DNA of 64,000 nt from NCBI RefSeq assembly GCF_901875635.1, contig NZ_CABFMN010000055.1, forward strand, positions 28,586 through 92,585, given 5' to 3'. A program made the position numbers and the translations under genes. The first letter of the stretch is position 1. Each line of letters begins with the position of its first letter. The notes beneath the pieces are model-generated. The model ran no database searches. It was not told the origin of the DNA and saw nothing but the letters and a program-made list of their open reading frames with translations. Of the stretch, positions 36,523 to 45,760 are shown piece by piece. Source of the stretch: Xylophilus ampelinus. GTDB lineage: Bacteria > Pseudomonadota > Gammaproteobacteria > Burkholderiales > Burkholderiaceae_C.

Positions 36523-39015
36523 TCAGTCGTAGTTGGTGAAGCGGCTCGGTGCCGGGATCGGCGAGCGCAGCGGCTGATAGCGCGGCACGTTGAGCTGCAG
36601 GGTCTGCATGGGGCTGGAGCCCAGGCTGGAGAAGCCCAGGAACTCCAGCTGGAACATGATCCGCTTGGTCGACGTCGCCAGGCCGGTGCTGGTCTTCTCC
36701 AGAACGATGCGGCCGATGTAGCAGCAGCCGTCGTACTCGAAACCGATGATCGCGTCGGTCACCCCCGGCCGGTCGCCGGCGCTGGCGTACAGCGGGCGCC
36801 CCAGGGCGTTGAACGACGAGGGCTTGTCGCGCAGGCTGTAGTTGAGCCGGCCCACGGCGTACCAGCGGCCGCCGCCCTGCCCGCGGCCGGGGCCGAGGTC
36901 CTGACCCTTGTCGCCCCACAGGTCGTTCAGCGGCCACTGCCAGCCGAAGTCGATCGACTCGTTGCCCGCGCCGTTGGGCGAGATGCGGTCGGCCTGGTAG
37001 CGGTACGAGACGCTCAGCGTGCGATAGGGCCCGGGCGTGTAGCGCGCCGTGATCGTGCTGCGGTTGGAACGGCGGTCGTCGGGGTTGTACTGGAGCGTCG
37101 TGTCCAGGCTCCACTTGGGGCTGAGATTGATCTGCGCGCCCAGCATCAGGTCGCTGGAGCGGTCGGTCACGGGCAAGGTGCCCGCCGTGGTGAGGGTCGT
37201 GCCGTCGACCACGTTGGTCAGCGTCGGCATGGTCACTCGCTGGTCGGAGAAGCGCCGGCGTTGCGCGATGCCGAAGCGTGCCAGCTCCGCGCCGCTGCCG
37301 GGATCGAGCAGGCGCGAGGTGAGGCCGAGCGTCAGGGCGTTGGTCGACGAGATCCGGTCGTTGCCGGAGAACTCGTTCTCGGTGAACAGCGTGGCGAAAC
37401 TGAAATCGTTGGCGGCCGTGTCGTACACCGGCAGCCGGCTCTGATCGCGGTAGGGCGTGTAGACGTAGAAGGCGCGAGGCTCCAGCGTCTGGCGGAACGC
37501 CTTGCCGAACAGGTTCACGTCGCGCTCGAAGGTCATGCCGCTGTCGAGGCTGAAGGTCGGCACCGTGCGGGTGGCCGACGTGCGGCCGTCGGACATCGGA
37601 CCGTCCAGCTGGTAGCTCGAGGCATGCAGCTGCACCTTGGGCGTGACGTACGCGCCCGGCGTCACGAAGGGCCGGCTCAGGCTCGCCAGCGCGTAGGCGC
37701 GGTCGCCGTTGGGTTGGCCCTGTTCCGCCGTACGGGCGCGAAAGCGCGTGAAATCGGTGTTGAGCGAGAAGTCGAAACCGTTCCAGTCGTACTTCGCGTA
37801 GTTGGCCGTGAGCTGCGGCAGCCGGTCGTAGGGCGGGACGATCGGCGACGCCGAATACTGCAGCGTCTGGTACGACAGCGCACGCGCCTGGCCGCTCCAG
37901 TCGCCCTTGCTCCAGCTCAGCGAGCCGTCGATCGGCAGCAGGCGGGTGATCAGCGAGGGCGTGCGGGTGAAGTCGCGCCAGTAATCGTCGTCGCTGACGC
38001 GGTTGGCGTCGAGGTTGAGGTTCAGCGAATCGAGGCCGATGGCCGGGGCGTCGAACTTCTGCCGGTACTTGCCCCACAGGCCCCAGCGGTCGCGGTTGCG
38101 CAGCCGGTCGTCGGGCATGTAGTCCAGGCGCACCTCGCCGCTGTAGTCCTTCTCGAGGAAGCGGAACTCGTTGGCCACGCTGATGCCGCGCTTGCTCATC
38201 ACGGTGGGCGTGAAGGTCGCGTCCCGATTGGGTGCGATGTTCCAGTAGTAGGGCAGAGCGAGTTCCAGGCCGTTCACGCTGTCCATGCCGATCGTGGGCG
38301 GCAGGAAGCCGCTCTTGCGCTCGTTGCTCAACGGAAAGCTCACGCTCGGGATCGGCGGCGTGCTCACACCCATGAAGGTGAGCTTCACGTTCTCGGCCGT
38401 GCCGACGTTCTCTTCGTTGTCGGTGCGCAGGTTGGCGGCGCTCAGGAACCACGCCGGCATCCAGCCCGGGTAGTCCTCGCGGCGGCAGGTGGTGTAAGTG
38501 GCGCGGCGTGCGATGGCGCGGTCGGCATCGACGAAGTCGACGCGTTCGGCCTCGCCATGGGCGCCGGTGGCCAGCAGCTTGTAGCGCACGTTGTTGAAGA
38601 AGCCCTCGAAGGTCTCGACCTTGAGTTCGAGCTGCGGGCCTTCGTAGACGTTCCCGGCCTGGTTGACACGCACGTTGCCGCTCGCCTTGGCCAGGTCGTC
38701 GGGCTGGTAGTACTCCAGCCGGTCGGCATGGATCACCGTGTCGCCGCGGCGCAGCGACGCGTTGCCTTCGACGATGGTCTCGAGGTCGGGCCGTCCCGAC
38801 ACGCGGTCACCCTCGACGATGCTGGGGCGCTGGCCGCGCTCGGCCGGCGGAATGGTTTCGACCAGCATCGGCGTGCGCTTGAGCACCAGCGGTGCATCCG
38901 GCTCGCCGCCCGCCTGGGCCCAGGCGCCGTGCGCATGCAGCAGGGCGAGCGTCAGCAGCGCCAGAGGCAGCGGCGGCAGGCACCGCGGCCGGGGCGCTCG
39001 GTTCGGATCAGGCAT
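36523..39015 (-). CDS. lptD: LPS-assembly outer-membrane protein LptD
   Basis: An 830-residue essential outer-membrane protein inserting LPS into the outer leaflet with LptE. It has a signal peptide ending HGAWAQ, an OstA/LptA-like N-terminal domain (SIVEGDRVSGRPDLETIVEG, VIHADRLEYYQPDDLAKASG) and a long barrel ending in a typical C-terminal segment. Cysteine pairs are present (YTTCRREDYPG; YDGCCYIGRIVLEK). ATG 39015 is chosen because the preceding in-frame codons do not resemble a signal peptide. Divergent from amgK. Confidence 0.96.
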   Translation of the reverse strand: MPDPNRAPRPRCLPPLPLALLTLALLHAHGAWAQAGGEPDAPLVLKRTPMLVETIPPAERGQRPSIVEGDRVSGRPDLETIVEGNASLRRGDTVIHADRLEYYQPDDLAKASGNVRVNQAGNVYEGPQLELKVETFEGFFNNVRYKLLATGAHGEAERVDFVDADRAIARRATYTTCRREDYPGWMPAWFLSAANLRTDNEENVGTAENVKLTFMGVSTPPIPSVSFPLSNERKSGFLPPTIGMDSVNGLELALPYYWNIAPNRDATFTPTVMSKRGISVANEFRFLEKDYSGEVRLDYMPDDRLRNRDRWGLWGKYRQKFDAPAIGLDSLNLNLDANRVSDDDYWRDFTRTPSLITRLLPIDGSLSWSKGDWSGQARALSYQTLQYSASPIVPPYDRLPQLTANYAKYDWNGFDFSLNTDFTRFRARTAEQGQPNGDRAYALASLSRPFVTPGAYVTPKVQLHASSYQLDGPMSDGRTSATRTVPTFSLDSGMTFERDVNLFGKAFRQTLEPRAFYVYTPYRDQSRLPVYDTAANDFSFATLFTENEFSGNDRISSTNALTLGLTSRLLDPGSGAELARFGIAQRRRFSDQRVTMPTLTNVVDGTTLTTAGTLPVTDRSSDLMLGAQINLSPKWSLDTTLQYNPDDRRSNRSTITARYTPGPYRTLSVSYRYQADRISPNGAGNESIDFGWQWPLNDLWGDKGQDLGPGRGQGGGRWYAVGRLNYSLRDKPSSFNALGRPLYASAGDRPGVTDAIIGFEYDGCCYIGRIVLEKTSTGLATSTKRIMFQLEFLGFSSLGSSPMQTLQLNVPRYQPLRSPIPAPSRFTNYD

Positions 39016-39141
39016 CGGTACGGAACGGCAATCTTGGGTCGAAGGGGCCACGCGGGCCGGCCCTGCGCGACGCGCGGCGTCCGGGGCCGGGCACTGCGGG
39101 CTCCATCAGCGGCCGCAAGCCTGCAGCGCAGGGCGGATTTG

Positions 39142-39147
39142 TAGAAT
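39142..39147 (+). promoter_or_regulatory. -10 box TAGAAT of amgK
   Basis: TAGAATCGAG, 12 bp before the amgK start codon, with the same sequence context as the box before maeB. The very short distance implies a short or absent leader. The 143-bp region also holds the divergent lptD promoter. Confidence 0.5.
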
Positions 39148-39158
39148 CGAGATTATCC

Positions 39159-40292
39159 ATGACAGCCCCTTTGCCCCCGGCCGCCGGCCCGGAACGACCG
39201 AGCCTGCCGGGTGTGCCGCCGGCGTCCACCCCCGCCGCACCCATCGCCTGGGCCGATCCGGCCCGCGCCGAAGCCTTCGCTCGCTGGATCGAGGCGATCG
39301 CGCCCGGTCAGGGGCTGCGGCCCGACACCGTGCGACTGGCCTCTGCCGATGCCAGCTTCCGCCGCTACCTGCGCGTCGACACCACCGCGCCGGGCCTGGC
39401 GCGCATCGTGATGGACGCGCCGCCCGACAAGGAGGACAGCCGCCCCTTCGTGAAGGTGGCGGCGCTGATGCGCGAGGCCGGCGTGACCGCGCCCGAGGTG
39501 CTCGCCTGGGACGAGCCCCAGGGCTTCATGCTGCTCGACGACCTCGGCCATCAAACGATGTTGGACCGCATCGACCGCGACCACGCCGAGGCCAACCGCC
39601 CGCGCTACGAACAGGCCATCGACGCACTGATCCGCTGGCAGCTCGCCTCCAGGCCCGGCGTGCTGCCGCCCTACGACGCCGCGCTGCTGCAGCGCGAGCT
39701 GCAGCTCTTCCCCGACTGGTACCTCGCGAAGCACCGCGGCGTCGCGGTCGAGGGCAAGCTGAAGGACACGCTGGACAAGACCTTCGCGCTGATCGTCCAG
39801 GCGAACCTGCGCGCCGCGCCGGTGTTCGTGCACCGCGACTTCATGCCCCGCAACCTGATGGTCAGGGACGACAGCGAGACATCCCTGGGTGTTCTCGACT
39901 TCCAGGATGCGGTCTACGGCCCCATCACCTACGACATCGCCAGCCTCATGCGCGATGCCTTCCTGAGCTGGGACGAGGATTTCGTCATCGACATCACCGT
40001 GCGCTACTGGCAGGCGGCGCGCAAGGCCGGGCTGCCGGTCGACGAGGACTTCGGCGACTTCTACCGCGCCGTGGAGTGGATGGGCCTGCAGCGGCACCTC
40101 AAGGTCGCGGGCATCTTCGCCCGGCTCACGCTGCGCGACGGCAAGCCGAAGTACCTGGCCGACACCCCGCGCTTCATCGCCTACATCCGCGCCACCGCCA
40201 GCCGCTACCGCGAGCTGACGCCGCTGCTGCGCCTGATCGACCAGATCGAGGGCACCGAGGCTGCGACCGGCTACGCCTTCGGCCGGATGTGA
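39159..40292 (+). CDS. amgK: N-acetylmuramate/N-acetylglucosamine kinase, aminoglycoside-phosphotransferase fold
   Basis: A 377-residue kinase of the APH/choline-kinase superfamily. Motifs: the ATP-binding start LASADASFRRYLRVDT, the hinge GFMLLDDLGHQTML, catalytic loop VHRDFMPRNLMV and metal site VLDFQDAVYGPITYDIASL. These match AmgK, which phosphorylates MurNAc or GlcNAc at C1 for peptidoglycan recycling. Location beside lptD also matches pseudomonads, but there murU is adjacent, whereas here it is 22 kb away. ATG 39159. Confidence 0.9.
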   Translation: MTAPLPPAAGPERPSLPGVPPASTPAAPIAWADPARAEAFARWIEAIAPGQGLRPDTVRLASADASFRRYLRVDTTAPGLARIVMDAPPDKEDSRPFVKVAALMREAGVTAPEVLAWDEPQGFMLLDDLGHQTMLDRIDRDHAEANRPRYEQAIDALIRWQLASRPGVLPPYDAALLQRELQLFPDWYLAKHRGVAVEGKLKDTLDKTFALIVQANLRAAPVFVHRDFMPRNLMVRDDSETSLGVLDFQDAVYGPITYDIASLMRDAFLSWDEDFVIDITVRYWQAARKAGLPVDEDFGDFYRAVEWMGLQRHLKVAGIFARLTLRDGKPKYLADTPRFIAYIRATASRYRELTPLLRLIDQIEGTEAATGYAFGRM

Positions 40293-40293
40293 A

Positions 40294-40360
40294 CTTGCAA
40301 GCCAAATCGGCCCGCAGCGCCCGTCCCGCTTGCGCGAGCAGCTATTGATTTCATAGCAAT
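40294..40360 (-). repeat. dispersed 65-bp palindromic repeat, copy g
   Basis: It occupies the whole gap between amgK and rsmE, reverse orientation: CTTGCAAGCCAAATCGGCCC, GCAGCGCCCGTCCCGCTTGC, GCGAGCAGCTATTGATTTCA, TAGCAAT. It ends one base before the rsmE start codon, so it forms the rsmE leader. Confidence 0.88.
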
Positions 40361-40361
40361 C

Positions 40362-41084
40362 ATGCCGCGCATTCATTGCCCCGACGCCTTGAGCCCCGGC
40401 CAGTCGCTGACCCTGCCCGCCGGCGCCGCGCGCCATGTGCAGGTGCTGCGCCTGCAGCCGGGCGACGCCTTGACGCTCTTCGACGGCCGCGGCGGCGAGT
40501 ACGCAGCGACCGTCGAGCGCATGGGCCGCAGCGACGTGCAGGTGCACGTCGGCGCCCACGACCCGGTGGAGCGCGAGGCGCCGATCGCCGTGCATCTGGC
40601 GGTGGGCATGCCGGCCAACGAGCGCATGGACTGGCTGGTCGAGAAGGCCGCCGAGCTGGGCGTGGCCAGCATCCAGCCCCTGGTGACAGCGCACGGCGTG
40701 CTGCGCCTGGCCGGCGAACGGGCCGAGAAGAAGCGCGCCCACTGGCAGGCGGTGGCCATTGCCGCCTGCGAACAGTGCGGCCGCAACCGCGTGCCGCCCG
40801 TGCATGCGCCGCTGGGCTTCGACGCCTGGCTCGCGGCGCTGCCCCCACCGGATGCCGATGTCCGGCTGCTGCTCGCCTTCGCTGCCGACGCGCAGCCCTT
40901 GCCGGCGCTGCGCGCGGCCGGCGCCGCCACCGTGCTGAGCGGCCCTGAGGGCGGCCTCAACGCGCAGGAAGAGTCCGCCGCTCGCGCACGAGGCTTTCAG
41001 GGCGTGACGCTCGGCCCGCGCGTGCTGCGCGCCGAGACGGCAGCGCTGGCCGCGCTGATGGGCCTGCTGGCGGTCGCGGGCTGA
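40362..41084 (+). CDS. rsmE: 16S rRNA (uracil1498-N3)-methyltransferase
   Basis: A 240-residue SPOUT-class methyltransferase acting on U1498 of 16S rRNA. It has the N-terminal PUA-like domain (ARHVQVLRLQPGDALTLFDG) and the SPOUT knot (MDWLVEKAAELGVASIQPLV, ACEQCGRN, LSGPEGGLNAQEESAA, LGPRVLRAETAALAAL). Full length. The start codon abuts repeat copy g, and no other ribosome-binding site is visible. Confidence 0.95.
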   Translation: MPRIHCPDALSPGQSLTLPAGAARHVQVLRLQPGDALTLFDGRGGEYAATVERMGRSDVQVHVGAHDPVEREAPIAVHLAVGMPANERMDWLVEKAAELGVASIQPLVTAHGVLRLAGERAEKKRAHWQAVAIAACEQCGRNRVPPVHAPLGFDAWLAALPPPDADVRLLLAFAADAQPLPALRAAGAATVLSGPEGGLNAQEESAARARGFQGVTLGPRVLRAETAALAALMGLLAVAG

Positions 41085-41104
41085 ACGCTCTGCGCCCCGG
41101 GCAC

Positions 41105-41500
41105 TCAGCGATAGTGCCCGTGCCGCTCCAGCACCTCGATCTTGTAGCCGTCCGGGTCCTGGATGAAAAAGAAGCGCGCGAGCAGTTCCTCCCCGCGCTT
41201 GAACTCCTTGACCTCGCCGGGCTGGTGCCCGAGCGCGGCCAAGCGCGCCCGCTCGGCACGGACGTCATCGGTCACCGCGGCGATGTGGCCGTAGCCCGTG
41301 CCGTGCGTGTAGGGCTCCGACTGCCCCTTGTTGAGCGTGAGCTCCAGCTCGAAGCCCGAGGCTTCGTCGCGCAGATAGACGAGCGTGAAATCGGGGAAGT
41401 CCAGCCGATGCACCTCCTGCAGGCCGATCAGGTCGCGGTAGAAGCGCATCGACCGTTCCAGGTCGACCACGCGCACCATGGTGTGGATGAGCTTGGACAT
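41105..41500 (-). CDS. gloA: lactoylglutathione lyase (glyoxalase I)
   Basis: A 131-residue single-domain glyoxalase converting the methylglyoxal-glutathione hemithioacetal to S-lactoylglutathione. All four metal ligands are present: His6, Glu53, His72, Glu122. It has the family motif MRFYRDLIGLQEVHRLDFPD and a C-terminal IQDPDGYKIEVLER. ATG 41500 gives the standard start MSKLIHTMVRVVD. It converges with rsmE; a GGGCACT/AGTGCCC hairpin spans its stop codon. Confidence 0.95.
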   Translation of the reverse strand: MSKLIHTMVRVVDLERSMRFYRDLIGLQEVHRLDFPDFTLVYLRDEASGFELELTLNKGQSEPYTHGTGYGHIAAVTDDVRAERARLAALGHQPGEVKEFKRGEELLARFFFIQDPDGYKIEVLERHGHYR

Positions 41501-41516
41501 GGGAATGGGGTGCCGG

Positions 41517-42488
41517 TCAGTGATGGCGTGCCTCGCGCCAGGCGCTCGGGCTGGCGCCATAGCGCGACCTGAACACACGCGCGAAATGGGCCGGGTCGGA
41601 GAAGCCCCAGGCATGGGCGATGTCGGCGACGGCGCTGTGCCGGTGGGCCGGGCTTTCCAGCGCCTCGCGGCAGCGCTCGAGCCGCTGCTGGCGGATCCAC
41701 ACCGACACGCTGACGCCGCACTGCCCGAACAGCTGGTGCACGTAGCGCGGCGACATGTGGTTGGCCGCTGCGATGGAGGCCGGCGACAGGTCCTCGTCCT
41801 GCAGGTGCCGCAGCGCGTAGTCCTGCAGTTGCTTCAGGTACCGCGCCGCCAGGCCGCGCGAGGGCGCCTCCAGGCCGTGGCTCAGGGCCGCACACAGAAG
41901 CTCGAGCGTGGCCCGCTCCACGGCGGCCTGGTCCTCGTCGGTGAACAGGTCGAGCTGCCGCGCCAGGCTGTCGACATGCGAATACAGCACCGCGCCGATG
42001 CCCCGCCGGCTGTCGAGCACGGTCCCGGTGAAGCGGGAGGAACGCGGCAACCGCTTCTGCACGTCCGCCAGCGGAAGCACCAGCGACACCTTGTGCAAGC
42101 GCTCGATCACCGTGAAAGCACTGGGCTGTTCGCTGGTCCAGATGACGAGGTCGCCCGCGCCGACACTCAGCGCCTGCCCGCCCAGGTGAAAGCACTCGCT
42201 GCCCGAGCGCGTGATCTGCACGCCGACGAAGGCCTGCGCCTCCCGCCCCACGACCTGTGGCAGGCGCCGCCCGGAGCAGGGATCGCATTCGCACTCCACC
42301 ACGCGCACGCCGCCGAAAGAGCGCTTGCGCAGGCTGGCGGAGAAGCCGTGGGGCACCGCGCGGTCGACGTCCCAGCGCCCGTAGCTGGCACCGAGCGCCG
42401 CTTCCCAGGCGTCGGTGGCCTCGCGGCGCAGCGCCTCATCGGTCGACCAGGTCTGCACGCAGGGATGGGCCGGTGCGGGTGAGGGCAT
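41517..42488 (-). CDS. AraC-family transcriptional regulator (FeaR/AraC_binding_2 type)
   Basis: A 323-residue regulator. The N-terminal sensing domain resembles that of FeaR-type members (VVECECDPCSGRRLPQVVGR, LGGQALSVGAGDLVIWTSEQ). The C-terminal AraC domain has two helix-turn-helices (LSPASIAAANHMSPRYVHQL, VADIAHAWGFSDPAHFARVF). ATG 42488. It lies downstream of, and on the same strand as, NTF2-like and cupin genes that it may regulate. Confidence 0.9.
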   Translation of the reverse strand: MPSPAPAHPCVQTWSTDEALRREATDAWEAALGASYGRWDVDRAVPHGFSASLRKRSFGGVRVVECECDPCSGRRLPQVVGREAQAFVGVQITRSGSECFHLGGQALSVGAGDLVIWTSEQPSAFTVIERLHKVSLVLPLADVQKRLPRSSRFTGTVLDSRRGIGAVLYSHVDSLARQLDLFTDEDQAAVERATLELLCAALSHGLEAPSRGLAARYLKQLQDYALRHLQDEDLSPASIAAANHMSPRYVHQLFGQCGVSVSVWIRQQRLERCREALESPAHRHSAVADIAHAWGFSDPAHFARVFRSRYGASPSAWREARHH

Positions 42489-42615
42489 GCCATGTCTCCA
42501 TTCTTCGGGCGCTGCTGCTGCTTGCAGCGGTCTGCGCTTGTCAGGGCCGCGGATGCGCGCGGACCCGGCGGCTCGCCATCGCAGTCTGCGTGCGCCGGGG
42601 CCGGCGCGCAATGCG

Positions 42616-42981
42616 TCAGGACCCGAAGGCGGTGAAGGTCTGCACGGCGACCCGTCCGTCGCGCACCACCAGCGTGTCGGTCGCGAGCCGGACCGCCGGG
42701 GGCGCCGCCCAGGTGATGTAGGCGACGCCAGGCTCCACCACCTTGGCCCGCAGCTCGAAAGCGGCCCAGAACTGCGCCGTGGCGCCCGAAAGGAAGTCCC
42801 CGAAGAAGGTGCCGATCTCCGACAGGCCGCGCCAGGTGCGATCGGGCGTGATCAGCACGGAGGCGTCGTCGTAGTCGGCCAGCAGGGCGTCCAGGCCCTT
42901 GGCAAAGGCGCCGAGGTGGCTGTCCAGCACTTCGGCGGCGCTGCGGTCCCGCGAGGGGGTGCGCGATGTTGTGGTGTTCAT
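42616..42981 (-). CDS. NTF2/SnoaL-like protein
   Basis: A 121-residue protein with the nuclear-transport-factor-2-like pattern (EVLDSHLGAFAKGLDALLAD YDDASVLI; LSEIGTFFGDFLSG; AYITWAAPP; DTLVVRDGRVAVQTFTAFGS). These are usually small-molecule-binding or cyclase/isomerase-like proteins; function here is unknown. ATG 42981 with GGAGAAACC upstream. It follows the cupin gene by about 50 bp on the same strand. Confidence 0.8.
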   Translation of the reverse strand: MNTTTSRTPSRDRSAAEVLDSHLGAFAKGLDALLADYDDASVLITPDRTWRGLSEIGTFFGDFLSGATAQFWAAFELRAKVVEPGVAYITWAAPPAVRLATDTLVVRDGRVAVQTFTAFGS

Positions 42982-43033
42982 GGTTTCTCCGTTCGGGGGC
43001 GACACGGCCGGCCGGGAGGCCGGCACGCAACGG

Positions 43034-43501
43034 TCAGGCGGCCTGGCGCCGTGTCCCGGCGGCGAGGAAAGCGTCCCAGGCGCCCTGCGCGACGTCCCAG
43101 CCCACGTTGACGATCACGGACGCGTCGGGATTGATGAACGCCAGAGGGCCGGAGAAGGTCATGAAGAAGGCGCTGTCGACCGGGAAGTAGGTCTTGTCGT
43201 GCCGCGCGCCGGACGACTCGTACCCGTAGCCGGGCGCCACCGCGGTGTCGCCGCCCTCGGCCACGCCGCCGCGCACGTCCATGCGCCCCTTGTAGAGGAA
43301 GTACTCGCCCGGCCCGGTGTGGAAGTGCGCGTTGAACGAGGAACCGGCCGGGCACTCGAAGACGGCGGTCCAAGTGCCGGCCTCGGGCGATACGTGCAGC
43401 AGGCGCCAGGTGATGCCGCCCTTGGACAGGGCGTCCGGGAAGGGTGCCCAGGGTCCGTCGTCCATCTGGACGTACTCTTCGGCGGCTTTCTGCTTCGTCA
43501 T
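43034..43501 (-). CDS. cupin (ChrR-like/acetylacetone-dioxygenase-like)
   Basis: A 155-residue single cupin. The metal site is in FNAHFHTGPGEYFLYKGRMD (His-x-His and Glu), within an N-terminal sequence KQKAAEEYVQMDDGPWAPFP. It resembles ChrR-type cupins and 2,4'-dihydroxyacetophenone dioxygenase relatives. The substrate is unknown. GGAGACAAAG precedes ATG 43501. First of a same-strand group (cupin, NTF2-like, AraC). Confidence 0.82.
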   Translation of the reverse strand: MTKQKAAEEYVQMDDGPWAPFPDALSKGGITWRLLHVSPEAGTWTAVFECPAGSSFNAHFHTGPGEYFLYKGRMDVRGGVAEGGDTAVAPGYGYESSGARHDKTYFPVDSAFFMTFSGPLAFINPDASVIVNVGWDVAQGAWDAFLAAGTRRQAA

Positions 43502-43758
43502 GGTCTTTGTCTCCTTGTGTGGATTGCGCGTGGGGTCGCGCCGGCCGGCGTGTCGAACGCGCTGGGCGCGCCCGCCGAATCGGCCACGCCACTCTAGGAC
43601 GGCAGCCCCGGACGCAGTTGTCCACGAGTGCACGGCGGCAGGGACATCAGCGCACGCCGGTGTTCGCATGGGCGACCTTCCGGCCGTGCCGGCACGGCCA
43701 CAATACGCGGCCGGCCTCGCCACCACAGCGCGCCATCCTTCTCTCCGGACGCGATCCC

Positions 43759-45138
43759 ATGCCTCATCACGACCCACGCCGCCGCCCCCGCGCCCTCGCC
43801 TTCGCCCTGGCGGTCGCCACGCTGTGCGCCGCGGCCCAGGCCCAGACCTTCAGCGCCGTCGCGCCCACGCCCGCGCAGGTGCGCCCGGCGGTGGACGAGG
43901 CCTACACGCGGCTGCTGTCGGCGCCGCAGGTGCAGCAACTGCTCGAGGCGGTGAAGGCCGACCACGAGCGCTCGGTCGACGACCTCAGGATGCTCACCGA
44001 GATCGAGGCACCGCCCTTCAAGGAACAGAAGCGCGCCGAGGCCTTCCTCGCGCGCATGAAGGCGCTGGGCCTGAGCGACGCGAAGATCGATGCCGAGGGC
44101 AACGTGGTCGGCCTGCGCAAGGGCACGGGTGGACCCGGAGGAGGTGGCCCCAAGCTCCTGATCTCGGCCCACCTCGACACCGTGTTCCCGGCCGGCACCG
44201 ATGTGAAGGTGAAAGACCTGGGCAACGGCAAGCTCGCCGCGCCCGGCATCTCCGACGACACCCGCGGCCTTGCGGTGCTGCTGTCGTGGCTGAAGGTGCT
44301 GAACGACCACAACGTGCAGACCGTCGGCGACCTGCTCTTCGTCGGCAACGTGGGCGAGGAAGAGCTGGGCAACCTGCGCGGCATGAAGCGCATCTTTGCC
44401 GACCACCTCGACATCGACGGCATGGTGGGCCTGGAGCCGGCGCCGGACGGCAGCGTGCTGATCCTGGGCACCGGCAGCCACCGCTACGAAGTGACCTTCA
44501 AGGGCCCGGGCGGTCACAGCTACGGCGCCTTCGGCCAGGTGCCCAGCGCCATCCACGGCATGGGCCGCGCGATCGCAAAGATCGCCGACGTGAAGACGCC
44601 GAGCTTCCCCAAGACCACCTTCACCGTCGGCACCGTGAGCGGCGGCACCTCGGTCAACACCATCGCGCCCGAGGCGAAGATGGCGGTGGACATCCGCTCC
44701 GACCAGATGGAGCCGCTGCTGGAGACCGAGAAGAAGATCCTCGCCGCCATCGACGAGGCGGTGGTGGAGGAAAACAGGCGCTGGAACGTGAACACGCTGA
44801 GCGTGACGACCAAGCTGATCGGCGACCGTCCGGGCGGCAGGACGCCGCCGGACTCGGTGATCGTCGAGGCGGCCACGCGCGCCAACGCCTCCTTCGGCCA
44901 CAAGACGCTGCTGTCGGGCGCGAGCACCGACGCCAACGTGCCGATGTCACTGGGCATCCCGGCCATCATCGTCGGCGGCGGCGGCAGGACCGGCGGCTTC
45001 CACGCGATGAGCGAATGGATCGACGTGACGGATGGCTGGAAGGGCGCGCAGAACTCGCTGGTCACCGTGCTGGGCCTGGTCGGCGTGCAGGGCGTGACGC
45101 CGCCGCTGCTCGAGAAACGGCCGCCCCGCGCCAAATAA
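43759..45138 (+). CDS. exported M20-family metallopeptidase
   Basis: A 459-residue zinc peptidase of the M20 family (PepT/CPDG2-like) with a signal peptide (ALAFALAVATLCAAAQAQ). Catalytic motifs: ISAHLDTVFP (His, Asp), GISDDTRGLAVLL (bridging Asp), VGNVGEEELGNLRG (catalytic Glu pair), and a dimerisation domain with GPGGHSYGAFG. It should act in the periplasm on peptides or amide substrates. ATG 43759 gives the signal peptide; the open frame continues upstream without coding character. The 257 bp before it, shared with the divergent cupin gene, hold nothing else recognisable. Confidence 0.92.
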   Translation: MPHHDPRRRPRALAFALAVATLCAAAQAQTFSAVAPTPAQVRPAVDEAYTRLLSAPQVQQLLEAVKADHERSVDDLRMLTEIEAPPFKEQKRAEAFLARMKALGLSDAKIDAEGNVVGLRKGTGGPGGGGPKLLISAHLDTVFPAGTDVKVKDLGNGKLAAPGISDDTRGLAVLLSWLKVLNDHNVQTVGDLLFVGNVGEEELGNLRGMKRIFADHLDIDGMVGLEPAPDGSVLILGTGSHRYEVTFKGPGGHSYGAFGQVPSAIHGMGRAIAKIADVKTPSFPKTTFTVGTVSGGTSVNTIAPEAKMAVDIRSDQMEPLLETEKKILAAIDEAVVEENRRWNVNTLSVTTKLIGDRPGGRTPPDSVIVEAATRANASFGHKTLLSGASTDANVPMSLGIPAIIVGGGGRTGGFHAMSEWIDVTDGWKGAQNSLVTVLGLVGVQGVTPPLLEKRPPRAK

Positions 45139-45237
45139 TCCGCCGCGGCCTGGCCGGACAAGGCGCCGGGCAGGGTTGAGTCGGCCGCGCGGCTGCTCAA
45201 CAATGGCCGGCTCAGTCACACACACAAGGAAAAGGCC

Positions 45238-45699
45238 ATGGGTCTGCTCGATTCGGTTCTCGGTCAGGTGCTCGGCGGCGCCATGCAACAGCAGCAGCCG
45301 CAAGGCGCACCGGGCGGGCTCGGTGGCCTGGGCGACCTGGGCAGCCTCGCCGGCGCGCTGGGTGGCCTGCTGGCCAACAACGGCGACCAGGGTGGCCTCG
45401 GCGGCCTGGTCGGCAAGTTCGAACAGGCGGGCCTGGGCGACGTCATCGGCTCGTGGATCGGCAGCGGCGAGAACGCACCGATCTCCGGCGGCCAGCTCGG
45501 CAACGTGCTGGGCGGCGACGTGGTGTCGGGCCTGGCGCAGAAGCTGGGCATGAACGCGCAGACCCTGCTGCCGCTGCTGGCGGCGCTGCTGCCCCAGCTG
45601 ATCAACCACCTGACGCCGCAGGGCCAGGCGCCCGCCCAGGGCCTGGGCAACCACGACGACCTGCTGTCGTCGCTCAGTGGTTTGCTACAAAAAGGATAG
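45238..45699 (+). CDS. YidB-like protein (DUF937)
   Basis: A 153-residue Gly/Leu/Gln-rich protein starting MGLLDSVLGQVLGGAMQQQQ, typical of the YidB/DUF937 family of unknown function. It has a low-complexity Gly-Leu region (residues 25-55) and a helical C-terminal part (VSGLAQKLGMNAQTLLPLLA, ALLPQLINHLTPQG). The ribosome-binding site is AAGGAAAAGGCC. The last codons and the TAG stop codon lie within repeat copy h. Confidence 0.88.
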   Translation: MGLLDSVLGQVLGGAMQQQQPQGAPGGLGGLGDLGSLAGALGGLLANNGDQGGLGGLVGKFEQAGLGDVIGSWIGSGENAPISGGQLGNVLGGDVVSGLAQKLGMNAQTLLPLLAALLPQLINHLTPQGQAPAQGLGNHDDLLSSLSGLLQKG

Positions 45700-45751
45700 C
45701 TGCTCGCGCCCACTGGACGGGCGTTGCAGGCCGATTCGGCTTGAAAATCCA
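45680..45751 (+). repeat. dispersed 65-bp palindromic repeat, copy h
   Basis: GTTTGCTACAAAAAGGATAG, CTGCTCGCGCCCACTGGACG, GGCGTTGCAGGCCGATTCGG, CTTGAAAAT. The conserved ATAGCTGC supplies the TAG stop codon (45697-45699) of the DUF937 gene, and the preceding repeat bases encode its last residues. Confidence 0.88.
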
Positions 45752-45760
45752 ATGCACACG

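Noticed and set aside
41098..41120. GGGCACT/AGTGCCC hairpin as a terminator for rsmE
   Set aside because: No T-run follows and the hairpin lies within the gloA coding end.
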